This document shows positions 33,171 through 42,008 of a DNA stretch of 64,000 nucleotides, one piece after another; the stretch's first letter is position 1; each line of letters opens with the position of its first letter. The notes beneath the pieces are model-generated. The model was not told the DNA's origin. It saw nothing but the letters and a program-made list of their open reading frames with translations, and made no database searches. Origin of the DNA: an uncultured Prevotellaceae bacterium (lineage in GTDB: Bacteria; Bacteroidota; Bacteroidia; Bacteroidales; Bacteroidaceae); assembly GCA_900318555.1 (NCBI GenBank), contig ONKX01000014.1, positions 53,271-117,270 on the forward strand, in the 5' to 3' direction. The translations under genes and the position numbers were made by a program.

Positions 33171-35007
33171 ACGATATATGTCTGTGTTGGAATTCACTGG
33201 CTCGCTTCTGTGAGGCTTCCGACAGTTTTCCGTGAATATACTGTTCCATGATGAGTCCGCCGAGAGGGACACCATACGTGGCACCCCATCCACCGTTCTC
33301 CACATAAACGGCAACGGCAATCTTCGGATTGTCCATCGGGGCAAACCCCATGAACACCGAGTGGTCGTGACCGCGGTTTTGGGCGGTACCAGTCTTGCCA
33401 CACGCCTGGAAATCATAACGGGACAGTTCGTGACACGTTCCGCCCGTAGCCGAAGCCCTCATACCTTGCACCACGTAGTCGTAAGACTCACGAGTGGCCT
33501 TGGTGCGGCGGTGCTGGGTGTAGAGGGTATCGAGTTTCTCACCTTGCACGTGCTTGACGACGTGGGGGGTGATGAACCATCCGCGATTGGCAATCGTGGC
33601 ACCCAGATTGGCAATCTGCAAGGGAGTGGCAGTGACCTCACCTTGTCCGATGGCAATGGAAATGACGGTCAGTCCGTTCCACGACTTCTTGTAACGGTTG
33701 TCATAGTAGTCGCCGTTGGGAATCATGCCGCGTTTCTCGCCTGGTAAATCAATACCCAACGGATAGCCAAAGCCCATCGACACCATATAGTCGCGCCACA
33801 CGTTCATGGCATCGTGAACGTTGCCGTATTTGCTGATGTTCTGGTTTATCATGTAGTAGAGTCCCCAGCAGAAATAACCGTTGCATGACGTTGACAACGC
33901 AGGCACCAGGGGCAAGGGAGAGCCATGACCGTGACAACCCACGTGCAGACCTTTGAAATTGAAGCCGTGACCGCAAGGATAGGCGGTATGTGTAGGATGC
34001 AGAATTCCCTCAGACATGAAGGTCAGTCCCTGGGTGGTCTTAAACGTTGAACCCGGCGGATACATACCCATGATACTACGATTCAAGAGGGGTTTCCATA
34101 CGTTGCGCTGCAGTTCCTGATGACTCTTCGAACGTTGGCGTCCCACCATCATTCGCGGGTCGTACGACGGTGAAGACACCATGCAGAGCACTTCACCCGT
34201 CGAGGGTTCTATAGCAACGATAGAGCCGATTTTTCCTTCCATCAGTCGTTCGCCTAATGCTTGCAAGTCGGCGTCAAGACTTAGTGTCAGGTTCTTTCCT
34301 GCCACAGGACGACGGTCGAACTTTCCGTTCTGATAGCGTCCTTGTATGCGACCATGTGCATCGCGCAACAGGATCTGAATACCCTTTTCTCCTCGCAGTT
34401 GTTTCTCATAACTGCGCTCAATACCCAGTTTACCAATGTAGTCGCCAGCCTGATAGTATTCGTCCTCCTCGATATCGGCAGGAGACACTTCTGCCACATC
34501 ACCTAGGACATGGGCAGCAAAGGGGTATTGATATTGTCGGATGGTACGACGCTGAACGTAGAAACCGGGGAAGCGGAACATCTTCTCCTGGAAGACGGAG
34601 AAGTCCTTGTCCGACAACTGACTCATGAATATCTGCTGTGTGAATCGCGAATAGCCGGGGTTCTTGTTGCGATCCTTGATGGTTTCCATCCTGCGGTCGA
34701 ACTCATCGCGAGTGATGTTCAGGGCCTCACAGAAGTCGAGCGTATCGAGATGGTCTTTGGCTTCATTCATCACCACCATGATGTCGTAGGCTGGCTGATT
34801 GTACACCAGCAACTTGCCGTTACGGTCGGTGATGACGCCCCGCGAGGGGTATTCAATCTTTTTCAGAAATGCGTTCGAGTCGGCACTCTTCTTGTAGTCG
34901 TCGCTGGATATCTGCAACTGAAACAGTCGGATGATGTATACCACCACAATGAGTATGGCCACTCCGCCAATGACATAGTGCCTGTATTCTGCCCCGTAAT
35001 CCTTCAT
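33151..35007 (-). CDS. mrdA: Penicillin-binding protein 2 (elongation transpeptidase)
   Basis: A 618-residue class B PBP. A membrane anchor (residues 13-30) is followed by the dimerisation domain with SRGVITDRNGKLLVYN, then the transpeptidase: active-site Ser in GSTFK (about residue 315), the SxN motif as STSCNGYF and the KTGT motif as ACGKTGTAQNRG. It crosslinks new peptidoglycan in the Rod complex with RodA, MreC and MreD. It abuts mreD and overlaps rodA. Confidence 0.95.
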   Translation of the reverse strand: MKDYGAEYRHYVIGGVAILIVVVYIIRLFQLQISSDDYKKSADSNAFLKKIEYPSRGVITDRNGKLLVYNQPAYDIMVVMNEAKDHLDTLDFCEALNITRDEFDRRMETIKDRNKNPGYSRFTQQIFMSQLSDKDFSVFQEKMFRFPGFYVQRRTIRQYQYPFAAHVLGDVAEVSPADIEEDEYYQAGDYIGKLGIERSYEKQLRGEKGIQILLRDAHGRIQGRYQNGKFDRRPVAGKNLTLSLDADLQALGERLMEGKIGSIVAIEPSTGEVLCMVSSPSYDPRMMVGRQRSKSHQELQRNVWKPLLNRSIMGMYPPGSTFKTTQGLTFMSEGILHPTHTAYPCGHGFNFKGLHVGCHGHGSPLPLVPALSTSCNGYFCWGLYYMINQNISKYGNVHDAMNVWRDYMVSMGFGYPLGIDLPGEKRGMIPNGDYYDNRYKKSWNGLTVISIAIGQGEVTATPLQIANLGATIANRGWFITPHVVKHVQGEKLDTLYTQHRRTKATRESYDYVVQGMRASATGGTCHELSRYDFQACGKTGTAQNRGHDHSVFMGFAPMDNPKIAVAVYVENGGWGATYGVPLGGLIMEQYIHGKLSEASQKRASEFQHRHISYGTTSR

Positions 35008-35511
35008 TTACTGCTTGCTTTTGAAGATTTCAAAGGTGTAAATGAACAGCACCGTTATCACCGTGCTGCCAACGATGCACATAACCCATTGCAGCCAGTT
35101 GAAGAAGTTGAAGAACTCAAGCGAATAAAACAGTATACAAAAGAGCAATACCAGCGTAATCATGTATACAGAATACTTGCTGGGCCCGAGTGTTGTTAAT
35201 GATGGTTTCAAATTTTCAGCCGAATCACGCGGGAGGAACAATTGGACATAATACGGCTGTATGGCAGCAATGAATGTCAGCGATGCAGCCGCCACGCCTG
35301 GTGTGTTTGCAAAGATGTCAATAAACAGTCCGAGGAAAAAGCTCCATAGCAAAACAGCCCATTTGGGTTGGTCCTGCTCGAAGCTAAGCACGAAATAGAC
35401 ATATAGCAGCGGTGTGGCATAGTGGAATAAATGGATACGTCCCAACACAATAGTCTGTGCCAGTACGAAAAGGACAAATACCAATCCACGTTTCAGCAAA
35501 TCTGCCGTCAT
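35008..35511 (-). CDS. mreD: Rod-shape determining protein MreD
   Basis: A 167-residue membrane protein with five to six predicted helices, located between mreC and mrdA, and of the usual MreD length. LFVLAQTIVLGRIHLF in the first helix and a GLFIDIF segment fit the family. It bridges MreC with the PBP2/RodA synthase. A heptad array lies just upstream of the ATG. Confidence 0.9.
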   Translation of the reverse strand: MTADLLKRGLVFVLFVLAQTIVLGRIHLFHYATPLLYVYFVLSFEQDQPKWAVLLWSFFLGLFIDIFANTPGVAAASLTFIAAIQPYYVQLFLPRDSAENLKPSLTTLGPSKYSVYMITLVLLFCILFYSLEFFNFFNWLQWVMCIVGSTVITVLFIYTFEIFKSKQ

Positions 35512-35513
35512 AA

Positions 35514-35537
35514 ACTTCTTACCTCTTACATCTTACA
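35514..35537. repeat. Intercistronic heptad array between mreC and mreD
   Basis: Units at 35514 (ACTTCTT), 35521 (ACCTCTT) and 35528 (ACATCTT), with a partial fourth running into the mreC stop codon. On the coding strand it reads AAGATGT/AAGAGGT just before the ATG. It shares the CTTACAT heptad with the array at 47954. Confidence 0.8.
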
Positions 35538-36407
35538 TCACTCCGAAACGTTCAGCTTCAGCGAGTCTCTTGCGGCCTGCATCAGTCGCATCCGTTCAGC
35601 AATCGTCTTATCACTGATGACCACTACATCACGTAGATTGCCGAAATCCGTCGACAACCGTACTTGCAGACGATACGATAGTCCGTCGCGTGAGTTGTAT
35701 ACCTGCTTTATTTGACCTACGAGTATCCCTGATGGGAAAATGGTCGAGAAACCGTTCGTTTCCACCCAGTCACCCTTGTTGAATCGTGCGTGACGGGGAA
35801 TATCCTCCACATAAGCAATTCCTGCGTCCCTGCCGTCCCATCGCAGCACACCAAAATAGCCTCTGTTACGGATGGCACAGCTGATGCGCGACGATTTCAT
35901 GTTAAGCACGGGAATAACAATGCTGTAATGGGCACTGGTTAAGTAAACTACACCGACGACACCCTTTCCACAGGCTACACCCATCCCGACCTCGACACCG
36001 TCCTTCTCACCTTTGTCGATGGTTATCAGGTTGTTTGCCAGATGCAGTTCGTTGGTTACCACCTTGGCGGGTATCAGTTTGTATTGCTGTAGTTTCTCCA
36101 GTTCCTGTCGCTCTTTGACGTCCGTCTCGGTAGTCGCCTCTGCATAGAGACGTCGCAACTGAGTGACCTGACGCTCCAGATAGAAATTGCGAAGCGTCAA
36201 GTCCTCATTGACTTTAGTCATCGAGAAGAACGACTCCATCCACGATGTCCATTCGTACACCTTACCCGTAACCCAATTGGCAGACGTAAACCATACGCTA
36301 TTCTGATAGTTGTTATACTGAAACAGCAGTACGGCACACAATACCTCGAGCAGTACGAACAGAAACCAGTGGAAATGGTTCTTCAGAAACTCCAGCAGGT
36401 TTCTCAT
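35538..36407 (-). CDS. mreC: Rod-shape determining protein MreC
   Basis: A 289-residue bitopic protein: a membrane helix (about 13-30), a coiled coil (about 70-110, LERQVTQLRRLYAE region), and the periplasmic beta-barrel domains with VVTNELHLANNLITIDKGEKDGV and the GMGVACGKGVVGVV block. It links cytoplasmic MreB filaments to periplasmic PBP2. Position and length are typical. Confidence 0.93.
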   Translation of the reverse strand: MRNLLEFLKNHFHWFLFVLLEVLCAVLLFQYNNYQNSVWFTSANWVTGKVYEWTSWMESFFSMTKVNEDLTLRNFYLERQVTQLRRLYAEATTETDVKERQELEKLQQYKLIPAKVVTNELHLANNLITIDKGEKDGVEVGMGVACGKGVVGVVYLTSAHYSIVIPVLNMKSSRISCAIRNRGYFGVLRWDGRDAGIAYVEDIPRHARFNKGDWVETNGFSTIFPSGILVGQIKQVYNSRDGLSYRLQVRLSTDFGNLRDVVVISDKTIAERMRLMQAARDSLKLNVSE

Positions 36408-36417
36408 CTACGGTCAA

Positions 36418-36438
36418 ATAACTTTAACCATTAACCGT
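36418..36438. repeat. Three-unit heptad array between mreB and mreC
   Basis: ATAACTT at 36418, TAACCAT at 36425 and TAACCGT at 36432, filling most of the 33-bp gap. Confidence 0.6.
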
Positions 36439-36440
36439 AA

Positions 36441-37463
36441 TTATCTCATCAGGAACGAGAAGCGGTCAACATTCTTCAGTGCAATGCCGGCACCTTTAGC
36501 CACTGAGTGCAATGGGTCTTCGGCAATGTGGAACGGAATATTGATCTTGTTCTCCAGACGACGATCCAGACCACGCAGCAGTGCACCGCCACCTGCCAAC
36601 CAGATACCATTCTTCACGATATCGGCATACAATTCGGGAGGCGTATTCTCCAAAGCAGAGAGCACGGCGTTCTCTATCTTAGCAACGGTCTTATCCAGAC
36701 AGTGGGCAATTTCCTGGTAGCATACGGGAACCTCCATAGGTAAAGCGGTAATACGGTTAGGTCCGTGAACGACGTAGTCCTCTGGAGCCTCATCGCCCAG
36801 GTCTGTCAGTGCCGAACCCACAGCAATCTTGATACGCTCGGCCATACGCTCTGATACCTTCACGTTGTGCTGACGCGACATATATTCCTGGATATCAGCG
36901 GTCAGATCATCACCAGCGGTACGAATCGAGTTGTTCGACACGATACCACCCAGTGAAATAACGGCAATCTCAGTAGAACCGCCACCGATATCAACAATCA
37001 TGTTACCCTCGGGGGCCTCTACGTCGATACCAATTCCGATAGCAGCGGCCATCGGCTCGAAAATCAGATATACGTCACGACCGTCGGCATGTTCTGCAGA
37101 GTCACGTACGGCACGCAATTCCACCTCAGTAGAACCTGAGGGTACACCAATCACCATACGCAGTGAGGGTGAAAACAGGCGGTGGCCAGTGTGTACCATC
37201 TTAATCAGTCCACGCATCATCTGCTCACAAGCAGAGAAATCGGCAATCACGCCGTCTCTCAGCGGACGCACGGTACGTATATTGTCATGTGTCTTCTCAT
37301 ACATCATCTTGGCCTTCTCACCCACAGCAATCATTTTGTCGGTGTGGCGATCCAGCGCAACTACTGACGGCTCGTCAACCACAATCTTATCATCACTGAT
37401 AATGATAGTGTTAGCCGTTCCCAGGTCCATTGCTATCTCCTGAACAAAACTAAAAAATCCCAT
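36441..37463 (-). CDS. mreB: Actin-like cell-shape protein MreB
   Basis: A 340-residue actin-family ATPase. Phosphate 1 loop MDLGTANTII (residues 12-21), phosphate 2 IVDIGGGSTEIAVISLGG (about 160-177) and the adenosine motif IWLAGGGALLRGLD (about 285-298) are intact. It organises the Rod complex. First of the mre genes; it follows a purH-derived gene across a repeat-filled gap. Confidence 0.96.
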   Translation of the reverse strand: MGFFSFVQEIAMDLGTANTIIISDDKIVVDEPSVVALDRHTDKMIAVGEKAKMMYEKTHDNIRTVRPLRDGVIADFSACEQMMRGLIKMVHTGHRLFSPSLRMVIGVPSGSTEVELRAVRDSAEHADGRDVYLIFEPMAAAIGIGIDVEAPEGNMIVDIGGGSTEIAVISLGGIVSNNSIRTAGDDLTADIQEYMSRQHNVKVSERMAERIKIAVGSALTDLGDEAPEDYVVHGPNRITALPMEVPVCYQEIAHCLDKTVAKIENAVLSALENTPPELYADIVKNGIWLAGGGALLRGLDRRLENKINIPFHIAEDPLHSVAKGAGIALKNVDRFSFLMR

Positions 37464-37504
37464 AAAAACTTAACTTCTTTAACTTCTCTTACTACTTAAC
37501 TTCT
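37464..37504. repeat. 9-bp repeat filling the purH-mreB gap
   Basis: TTAACTTCT occurs at 37470 and 37479, with a diverged third unit and another TTAACTTCT at about 37496. On the coding strand it is AGAAGTTAA repeated up to the mreB ATG. Confidence 0.75.
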
Positions 37505-38098
37505 TTATTTCTCGAACCAAGCGTGAATGGCTGTGTCGTAGTGCGAGCTGACGCCAAAGGCACGTGTGGCAAGCATACGACGTTGAGCCTTCGTGGTCTC
37601 GGCACCCTGCTTATTGAGAATGTCTAATAATACAGAGTACTCGGCCTTAGACGGAACTATCACCACGTCATTGAAATTTTTTGCTGCTGCACGAATCAGC
37701 GAGATGCCGCCAATGTCAATCTTCTCGATGATATCCTCTTCGCTGGCACCGCTTGCTACGGTCTGCTCGAAGGGATACAGATCGACCACAACGAGGTCAA
37801 TCTCTGGAATCTCGTATTGAGCCATCTGCTGACGGTCACTCTCCAGCTCACGTCTGCCTAGAATACCTCCGAACACCTTCGGATGCAATGTCTTCACACG
37901 GCCACCGAGGATAGAGGGATACGTCGTCACGTTCTCCACCTTCTCACACTGATAGCCCAGCGATTCAATAAACGTCTGAGTGCCGCCTGTCGACAGGAAC
38001 TTCACGCCCTCGTCGTTCAGCTTCTTCAGCAACTCTTCCAGCCCATCTTTATGAAACACCGAGATGAGCGCAGTCTTAATTTTCTTGTTTTCTGCCAT
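37505..38098 (-). CDS. purH: IMP cyclohydrolase domain of PurH, without the AICAR formyltransferase domain
   Basis: A 197-residue protein equal to the N-terminal IMP cyclohydrolase domain of bifunctional PurH (usually about 510-530 aa). KTALISVFHKDGLEELLKKL, FLSTGGTQTFIESLG, VKTLHPKVFGGIL and IDIGGISLIRAAAKN are the family motifs, and the chain ends FGVSSHYDTAIHAWFEK just where the linker to the formyltransferase domain would begin. No remnant of the second domain is found before mreB, so this is a clean single-domain gene, not a recent frameshift. The formyltransferase must be encoded elsewhere. The ATG at 38098 gives the usual start. Confidence 0.88.
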   Translation of the reverse strand: MAENKKIKTALISVFHKDGLEELLKKLNDEGVKFLSTGGTQTFIESLGYQCEKVENVTTYPSILGGRVKTLHPKVFGGILGRRELESDRQQMAQYEIPEIDLVVVDLYPFEQTVASGASEEDIIEKIDIGGISLIRAAAKNFNDVVIVPSKAEYSVLLDILNKQGAETTKAQRRMLATRAFGVSSHYDTAIHAWFEK

Positions 38099-38140
38099 AA
38101 AATAATATAACGCGTTATAAATTATTATCCTTTGAGCCTG

Positions 38141-38173
38141 CAAAATTACAAAAAAGTTTGCACTCTTAGCAAA
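38141..38173 (-). promoter_or_regulatory. Promoter of the purH-mre operon
   Basis: On the minus strand TTTG (38173-38170) and TAATTTTG (38148-38141) are 21 bp apart; the ATG at 38098 is 42 bp downstream. Confidence 0.6.
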
Positions 38174-38244
38174 GATTTTACGAAAAAAAACGGTTTAAAA
38201 TAAAAAATATAATGTATGTCAAGCGAGATTTCGTTTTTTCTTTG

Positions 38245-38252
38245 TACCTTTG
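38245..38252 (+). promoter_or_regulatory. -7 promoter box of the FadL-like gene
   Basis: TACCTTTG, 33 bp before the ATG at 38286; no clear -33. Confidence 0.5.
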
Positions 38253-38285
38253 CCGACGAAATGTCAACCAATTACATTTTTTTGC

Positions 38286-39689
38286 ATGAAAAGAATTATT
38301 GTTTCCGCTGCTTTTGCAGCCCTCGTAACTGTCAGTACCTTCGCAGGCGGACTGATGACCAACACCAACTATCACATTGCCTTCGACCGTATGATGGCTC
38401 GAGGCGCATCTACTGAGATTGATGCTGTTTTCAGCAACCCAGCTGGTCTTGCCTGGGGACACGAAGGATGGCAATTGTCACTCAACTTCCAGAAACCCTG
38501 GCAGTATCGCGACATCAAGTTGACCACACAGGCTGGCAGCCACACCTATGAAGGTAAAGCCTCTGCACCCATCGTCCCTGCCCTCTTTGCCTCCTACAAA
38601 AAGGATCGCTGGGCGGTGTCCGGCATGCTTGGCATCGTAGGCAGTGGCGGCTTCGTAGAATACAAGGAAGGCGTACCTATGTTCAATGCATTACTGGGCG
38701 GCGTCATTACCACGCTCACACAAGGTTTGTCCGAGGTGACTGGTGGTGCTACACCCGTCGTCACTCCCAACCAGTTCGATTCTGAGATGAAGGGCAAGCA
38801 GTACATATATGGCGGACAGGTCAATTTCACTTATAAGGTGCTCGACTGCCTCTCTGCTGCCGTAGGATTCCGCGCCAACTACTACGACGGCTATTATCGC
38901 GGTCACGTCAATGCAAACCATTCCTCCATAGGAAACCTTGCCAGTCTGTCGCTCGACGTCGATCAGAAAGGTTGGGGCTTTACGCCCATCGTCAGTCTGG
39001 CCTTCCGTCAGGGTCCTTTCTCGCTGACCGCACGCTATGAGTTCCGCACGAAAATCGAGACCAAGAACGAGACCAACAGTCTGAACGCTGAACTGAACAC
39101 AACAAAGTTGGTTACAGAACCACTGACACAATTAGTGGTAGCTGGTGCCATTACGGCTGCACAGGCTCAGGCCATCGGACAAGGTATTCAGGAGAAGATG
39201 AGCGGAGGTCTCAGTGCTTATACCGCTCCATACGAGGACGGTGCCAAGACGCGCTACGACATGCCCGCATTGCTCTCTTTTGCAGCAGGTTATGAGTTCA
39301 CACCGAATCTCCGTGCTACGCTAGAGTATCATTTCTTCGACGACAAGAATGCCAAGATGGCCAACGACCGTCAGAAGGAGCTCACTCACGGCACTCACGA
39401 GATTCTTGCTGGTGTTGAATGGGACATCAACGAGAAGTTCACCGTCAGTTGTGGCGGTCAGCGCACCGACTACGGACTTTCCGACGGCTATCAGCAGAAC
39501 ACTTCTTTCGCCTGCGACAGCTATAGCATAGGTCTCGGAGGTGCCTGGAACATCAACAAGCAGGTACGTCTCAATGCCGGCTACTTCTGCTCGCTCTATA
39601 GCGACTATGACAAACAAACCACCTACGGTCTCGAGACCTATTCACGCACCAACCACGTTATTGGTGTCGGCGTCGACTACAAATTCTAA
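38286..39689 (+). CDS. FadL/OmpP1-family outer-membrane transporter
   Basis: A 467-residue outer-membrane barrel with a signal peptide (MKRIIVSAAFAALVTVSTFAG). The mature N-terminus has the FadL-type motif RGASTEIDAVFSNPAGLAW and a C-terminal Phe (GVDYKF). Members of this family carry hydrophobic molecules across the outer membrane. It is convergent with the GH10-CE1 gene and shares the terminator hairpin at 39715-39750, so a link with hemicellulose use is not implied. Confidence 0.85.
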   Translation: MKRIIVSAAFAALVTVSTFAGGLMTNTNYHIAFDRMMARGASTEIDAVFSNPAGLAWGHEGWQLSLNFQKPWQYRDIKLTTQAGSHTYEGKASAPIVPALFASYKKDRWAVSGMLGIVGSGGFVEYKEGVPMFNALLGGVITTLTQGLSEVTGGATPVVTPNQFDSEMKGKQYIYGGQVNFTYKVLDCLSAAVGFRANYYDGYYRGHVNANHSSIGNLASLSLDVDQKGWGFTPIVSLAFRQGPFSLTARYEFRTKIETKNETNSLNAELNTTKLVTEPLTQLVVAGAITAAQAQAIGQGIQEKMSGGLSAYTAPYEDGAKTRYDMPALLSFAAGYEFTPNLRATLEYHFFDDKNAKMANDRQKELTHGTHEILAGVEWDINEKFTVSCGGQRTDYGLSDGYQQNTSFACDSYSIGLGGAWNINKQVRLNAGYFCSLYSDYDKQTTYGLETYSRTNHVIGVGVDYKF

Positions 39690-39714
39690 CACAATAAAAG
39701 ATATCAAAACAAAG

Positions 39715-39750
39715 AGTGGGCAAACCCAATTGGTCTGCCCACTTTTTTTA
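39715..39750. terminator. Rho-independent terminator, probably used from both sides
   Basis: AGTGGGCA (39715-39722) pairs with TGCCCACT (39736-39743), with partial pairing inside, and a run of seven T follows on the plus strand. It lies between two convergent genes. Confidence 0.85.
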
Positions 39751-39766
39751 TATATTCTAACTTCGT

Positions 39767-41977
39767 TTACTTGAACAAACTCTGAGCCATCTGATAGAGG
39801 CAACGGCGCCAGGTGAGGAACTCGTGGGCGGTACCCTCGGAGATAAGCCCCTCAGCATTATAGCCTGCAGCCTTCAAGTCAGCAATGCTCTTATTGATAC
39901 CAGCAGGATTCTCCTTGTCGCCACAACCCTCAAAAATGTACTTTACGATCTTCGGATCCTTAATTTCATCGGGAGCATACTGACCACCAGAGAGAAGTCC
40001 CCAATAACCGAAGACCTCAGGACGGCGCAGGGTGATGAGCTTCGTTTCCATACCACCCATCGAGAGACCTGCCAGAGCACGGTTCCACTTGCCTTCCTTC
40101 GTCAAGAATTGCTTTTCGATGACAGGGATGAGCTCGTCAATGAGCAGCGTCTCGAATTCCTTAGCAGTGAACTGACCAATGGTACCGAACTTGAAGTCGT
40201 TGGTAAGACCATAGGCCATGACAACGATGAAAGGCTTGATCTTGCCATCGGCAATCAAGTTGTCCATGATGATGCCGGCCTTACCCTGTACGGGCCAACT
40301 GGTCTCATTCTCACCCCAGCCATGCTGCAAATACAGAACGGGATAACGCTCCTGCGTTATCTTGCCACCCTTACCCTTCACGAGCTTACCATAGCCATAA
40401 GGCAAATAAACGTTGGCGGTCTGCATCTTGCCAGTACTCTCAGACCAGAAGTTCACCTGCTGGATGTTGCCATGAGGAATGTCCTTGCGCCAAGCGTAGA
40501 AGTCCTGATCGGGAGCGGGAATCTCGATACCGCTCTCCCAACGGCACGAACCAAAGTAATTGTGGGTACCAGGATCGTTGAACGTACCACCGTCGATGGT
40601 CAGGTGATAGTAGTGGAAACCAGGATCCATCGGACCCTCGGTAGTTCCTACCCACACACCGTCCTTATCCTTGCGCAGCACAGTGCCGCCACGACCGCCG
40701 AGACCGAGGCTGACAATGACCGACTTAGCATCGGGAGCCTCAACACGGAAACGGGCATAACCCTCGCTATTAACCTGTGGCCATTCCTGTCCGGGCTGGT
40801 TCATCGGATTGGGAACGAAGTCCTCCTTGGGAACAGCATTGTCGAGAGCAGGATTAAAGTTCTTGATGGCATAGTAAGCCTGCTTGGGCTTGTAGTTCTC
40901 GTCGAAAGGCAGCGGATGGTTATTGACGCCGAGCCAAGAGTCGCGGTCGCCAAGATTCCAGAAGGTCACACAGTCGATGACATCCTTATGCTTGCGGAAG
41001 ATCTTGAAGATGCGAGCGTACTGGTCGGTGAGCAGCGTGTTCATATAACCTGCCACAGGCTTGTTCTCACCACGTGAGAAGCGCAGCTGACCACCCATCT
41101 CAGTGTTCATACGGATGTCAAGCTCGGTAACGTGGATGTGCTTCACCAATTCCTTATATTTCGTGATGGCAGCGTCGATGTCCTCCTCAGAGGGACCATA
41201 GACATTGTAATGACCCTGCATACCGATACCGTCGATGGGTACACCAGCATCCTTCATCTTCTTCACCATATTATATATACGGTCGCGCTTGCCAGGGTCG
41301 CACTCGTTGTAGTCGTTGTAGAACAACAGGGCGTTGGGATCGGCCTCACGGGCAAACTCGAAAGCCTTGGCAATAAACTCGTCACCACAGAGCTGGTAGT
41401 GACGGCTGTCACGATAAGGACTGGGAGCCTGACCACGGCGTCCGAAGCCGCCAAAGCCACCAAAACCACCACCATCGGAGATGGCTTCGTTCACGACATC
41501 CCAGCAATAAACGACGTCCTTGTAACGATTGACAACGGTGTGGATGTGATCGCGCAGACGCTCATAGAATACCTCCTTCTTGACGGGCTTACCTTTCTTG
41601 TCGGTAAACATCCAGTCGGCAAACTGTGAGTGCCAGCAGAGGCAGTGGCCACGCAGTTTGATGCCGTTCTGACGACAGAAATTGGCAATCTTGTCGGCCT
41701 TCTCCCAGTTCCACTCACCCTCCTTGGGATGCAGTTCACCTGGCTTCATGTCGTTCTCGGCAGTGATGCTGTTGAACTCAGCCTTCACCAGATTAATCTG
41801 GTCGTCATTGCTCACATTACGCTGGTTGAGGGCTACACCAATCATGAAGTAGTCCTTGTAAGCGTCTTTCAGTTTCACAGTTGGATTAGGATCCTGGGGG
41901 GCTCCCCATTGTGCCCAAAGGCTCGTGGCTGTCATAGCCAGCACGAGGGTAAGGGCGGTTTTTAATGTTTGTCTCAT
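39767..41977 (-). CDS. Bifunctional GH10 endo-xylanase / CE1 feruloyl-type esterase
   Basis: A 736-residue secreted enzyme (signal to about residue 23). The GH10 module (about 35-375) has acid/base Glu164 in DVVNEAIS and nucleophile Glu285 in VTELDIR. A CBM48/E-set-like linker (about 400-490) precedes a CE1 esterase (about 505-736) with Ser639 in GLSMGG and His718 in GTAHEFLTWR. It should cut the xylan backbone and release feruloyl or other acyl groups. The architecture resembles Xyn10D-Fae1A of Prevotella ruminicola 23, as I recall it. A Gly/Phe-rich loop (GGGFGGFGGFGRRGQ, residues 169-183) is inserted right after the acid/base Glu. Last gene of operon A. Confidence 0.93.
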   Translation of the reverse strand: MRQTLKTALTLVLAMTATSLWAQWGAPQDPNPTVKLKDAYKDYFMIGVALNQRNVSNDDQINLVKAEFNSITAENDMKPGELHPKEGEWNWEKADKIANFCRQNGIKLRGHCLCWHSQFADWMFTDKKGKPVKKEVFYERLRDHIHTVVNRYKDVVYCWDVVNEAISDGGGFGGFGGFGRRGQAPSPYRDSRHYQLCGDEFIAKAFEFAREADPNALLFYNDYNECDPGKRDRIYNMVKKMKDAGVPIDGIGMQGHYNVYGPSEEDIDAAITKYKELVKHIHVTELDIRMNTEMGGQLRFSRGENKPVAGYMNTLLTDQYARIFKIFRKHKDVIDCVTFWNLGDRDSWLGVNNHPLPFDENYKPKQAYYAIKNFNPALDNAVPKEDFVPNPMNQPGQEWPQVNSEGYARFRVEAPDAKSVIVSLGLGGRGGTVLRKDKDGVWVGTTEGPMDPGFHYYHLTIDGGTFNDPGTHNYFGSCRWESGIEIPAPDQDFYAWRKDIPHGNIQQVNFWSESTGKMQTANVYLPYGYGKLVKGKGGKITQERYPVLYLQHGWGENETSWPVQGKAGIIMDNLIADGKIKPFIVVMAYGLTNDFKFGTIGQFTAKEFETLLIDELIPVIEKQFLTKEGKWNRALAGLSMGGMETKLITLRRPEVFGYWGLLSGGQYAPDEIKDPKIVKYIFEGCGDKENPAGINKSIADLKAAGYNAEGLISEGTAHEFLTWRRCLYQMAQSLFK

Positions 41978-42008
41978 TGTGTTGATTTTTAGGATTTATA
42001 AATAATGA

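Noticed and set aside
39165-39740. FadL-like gene as part of the hemicellulose cluster
   Set aside because: It is on the opposite strand, has its own promoter, and is separated from the cluster by a terminator; no shared operator was found.
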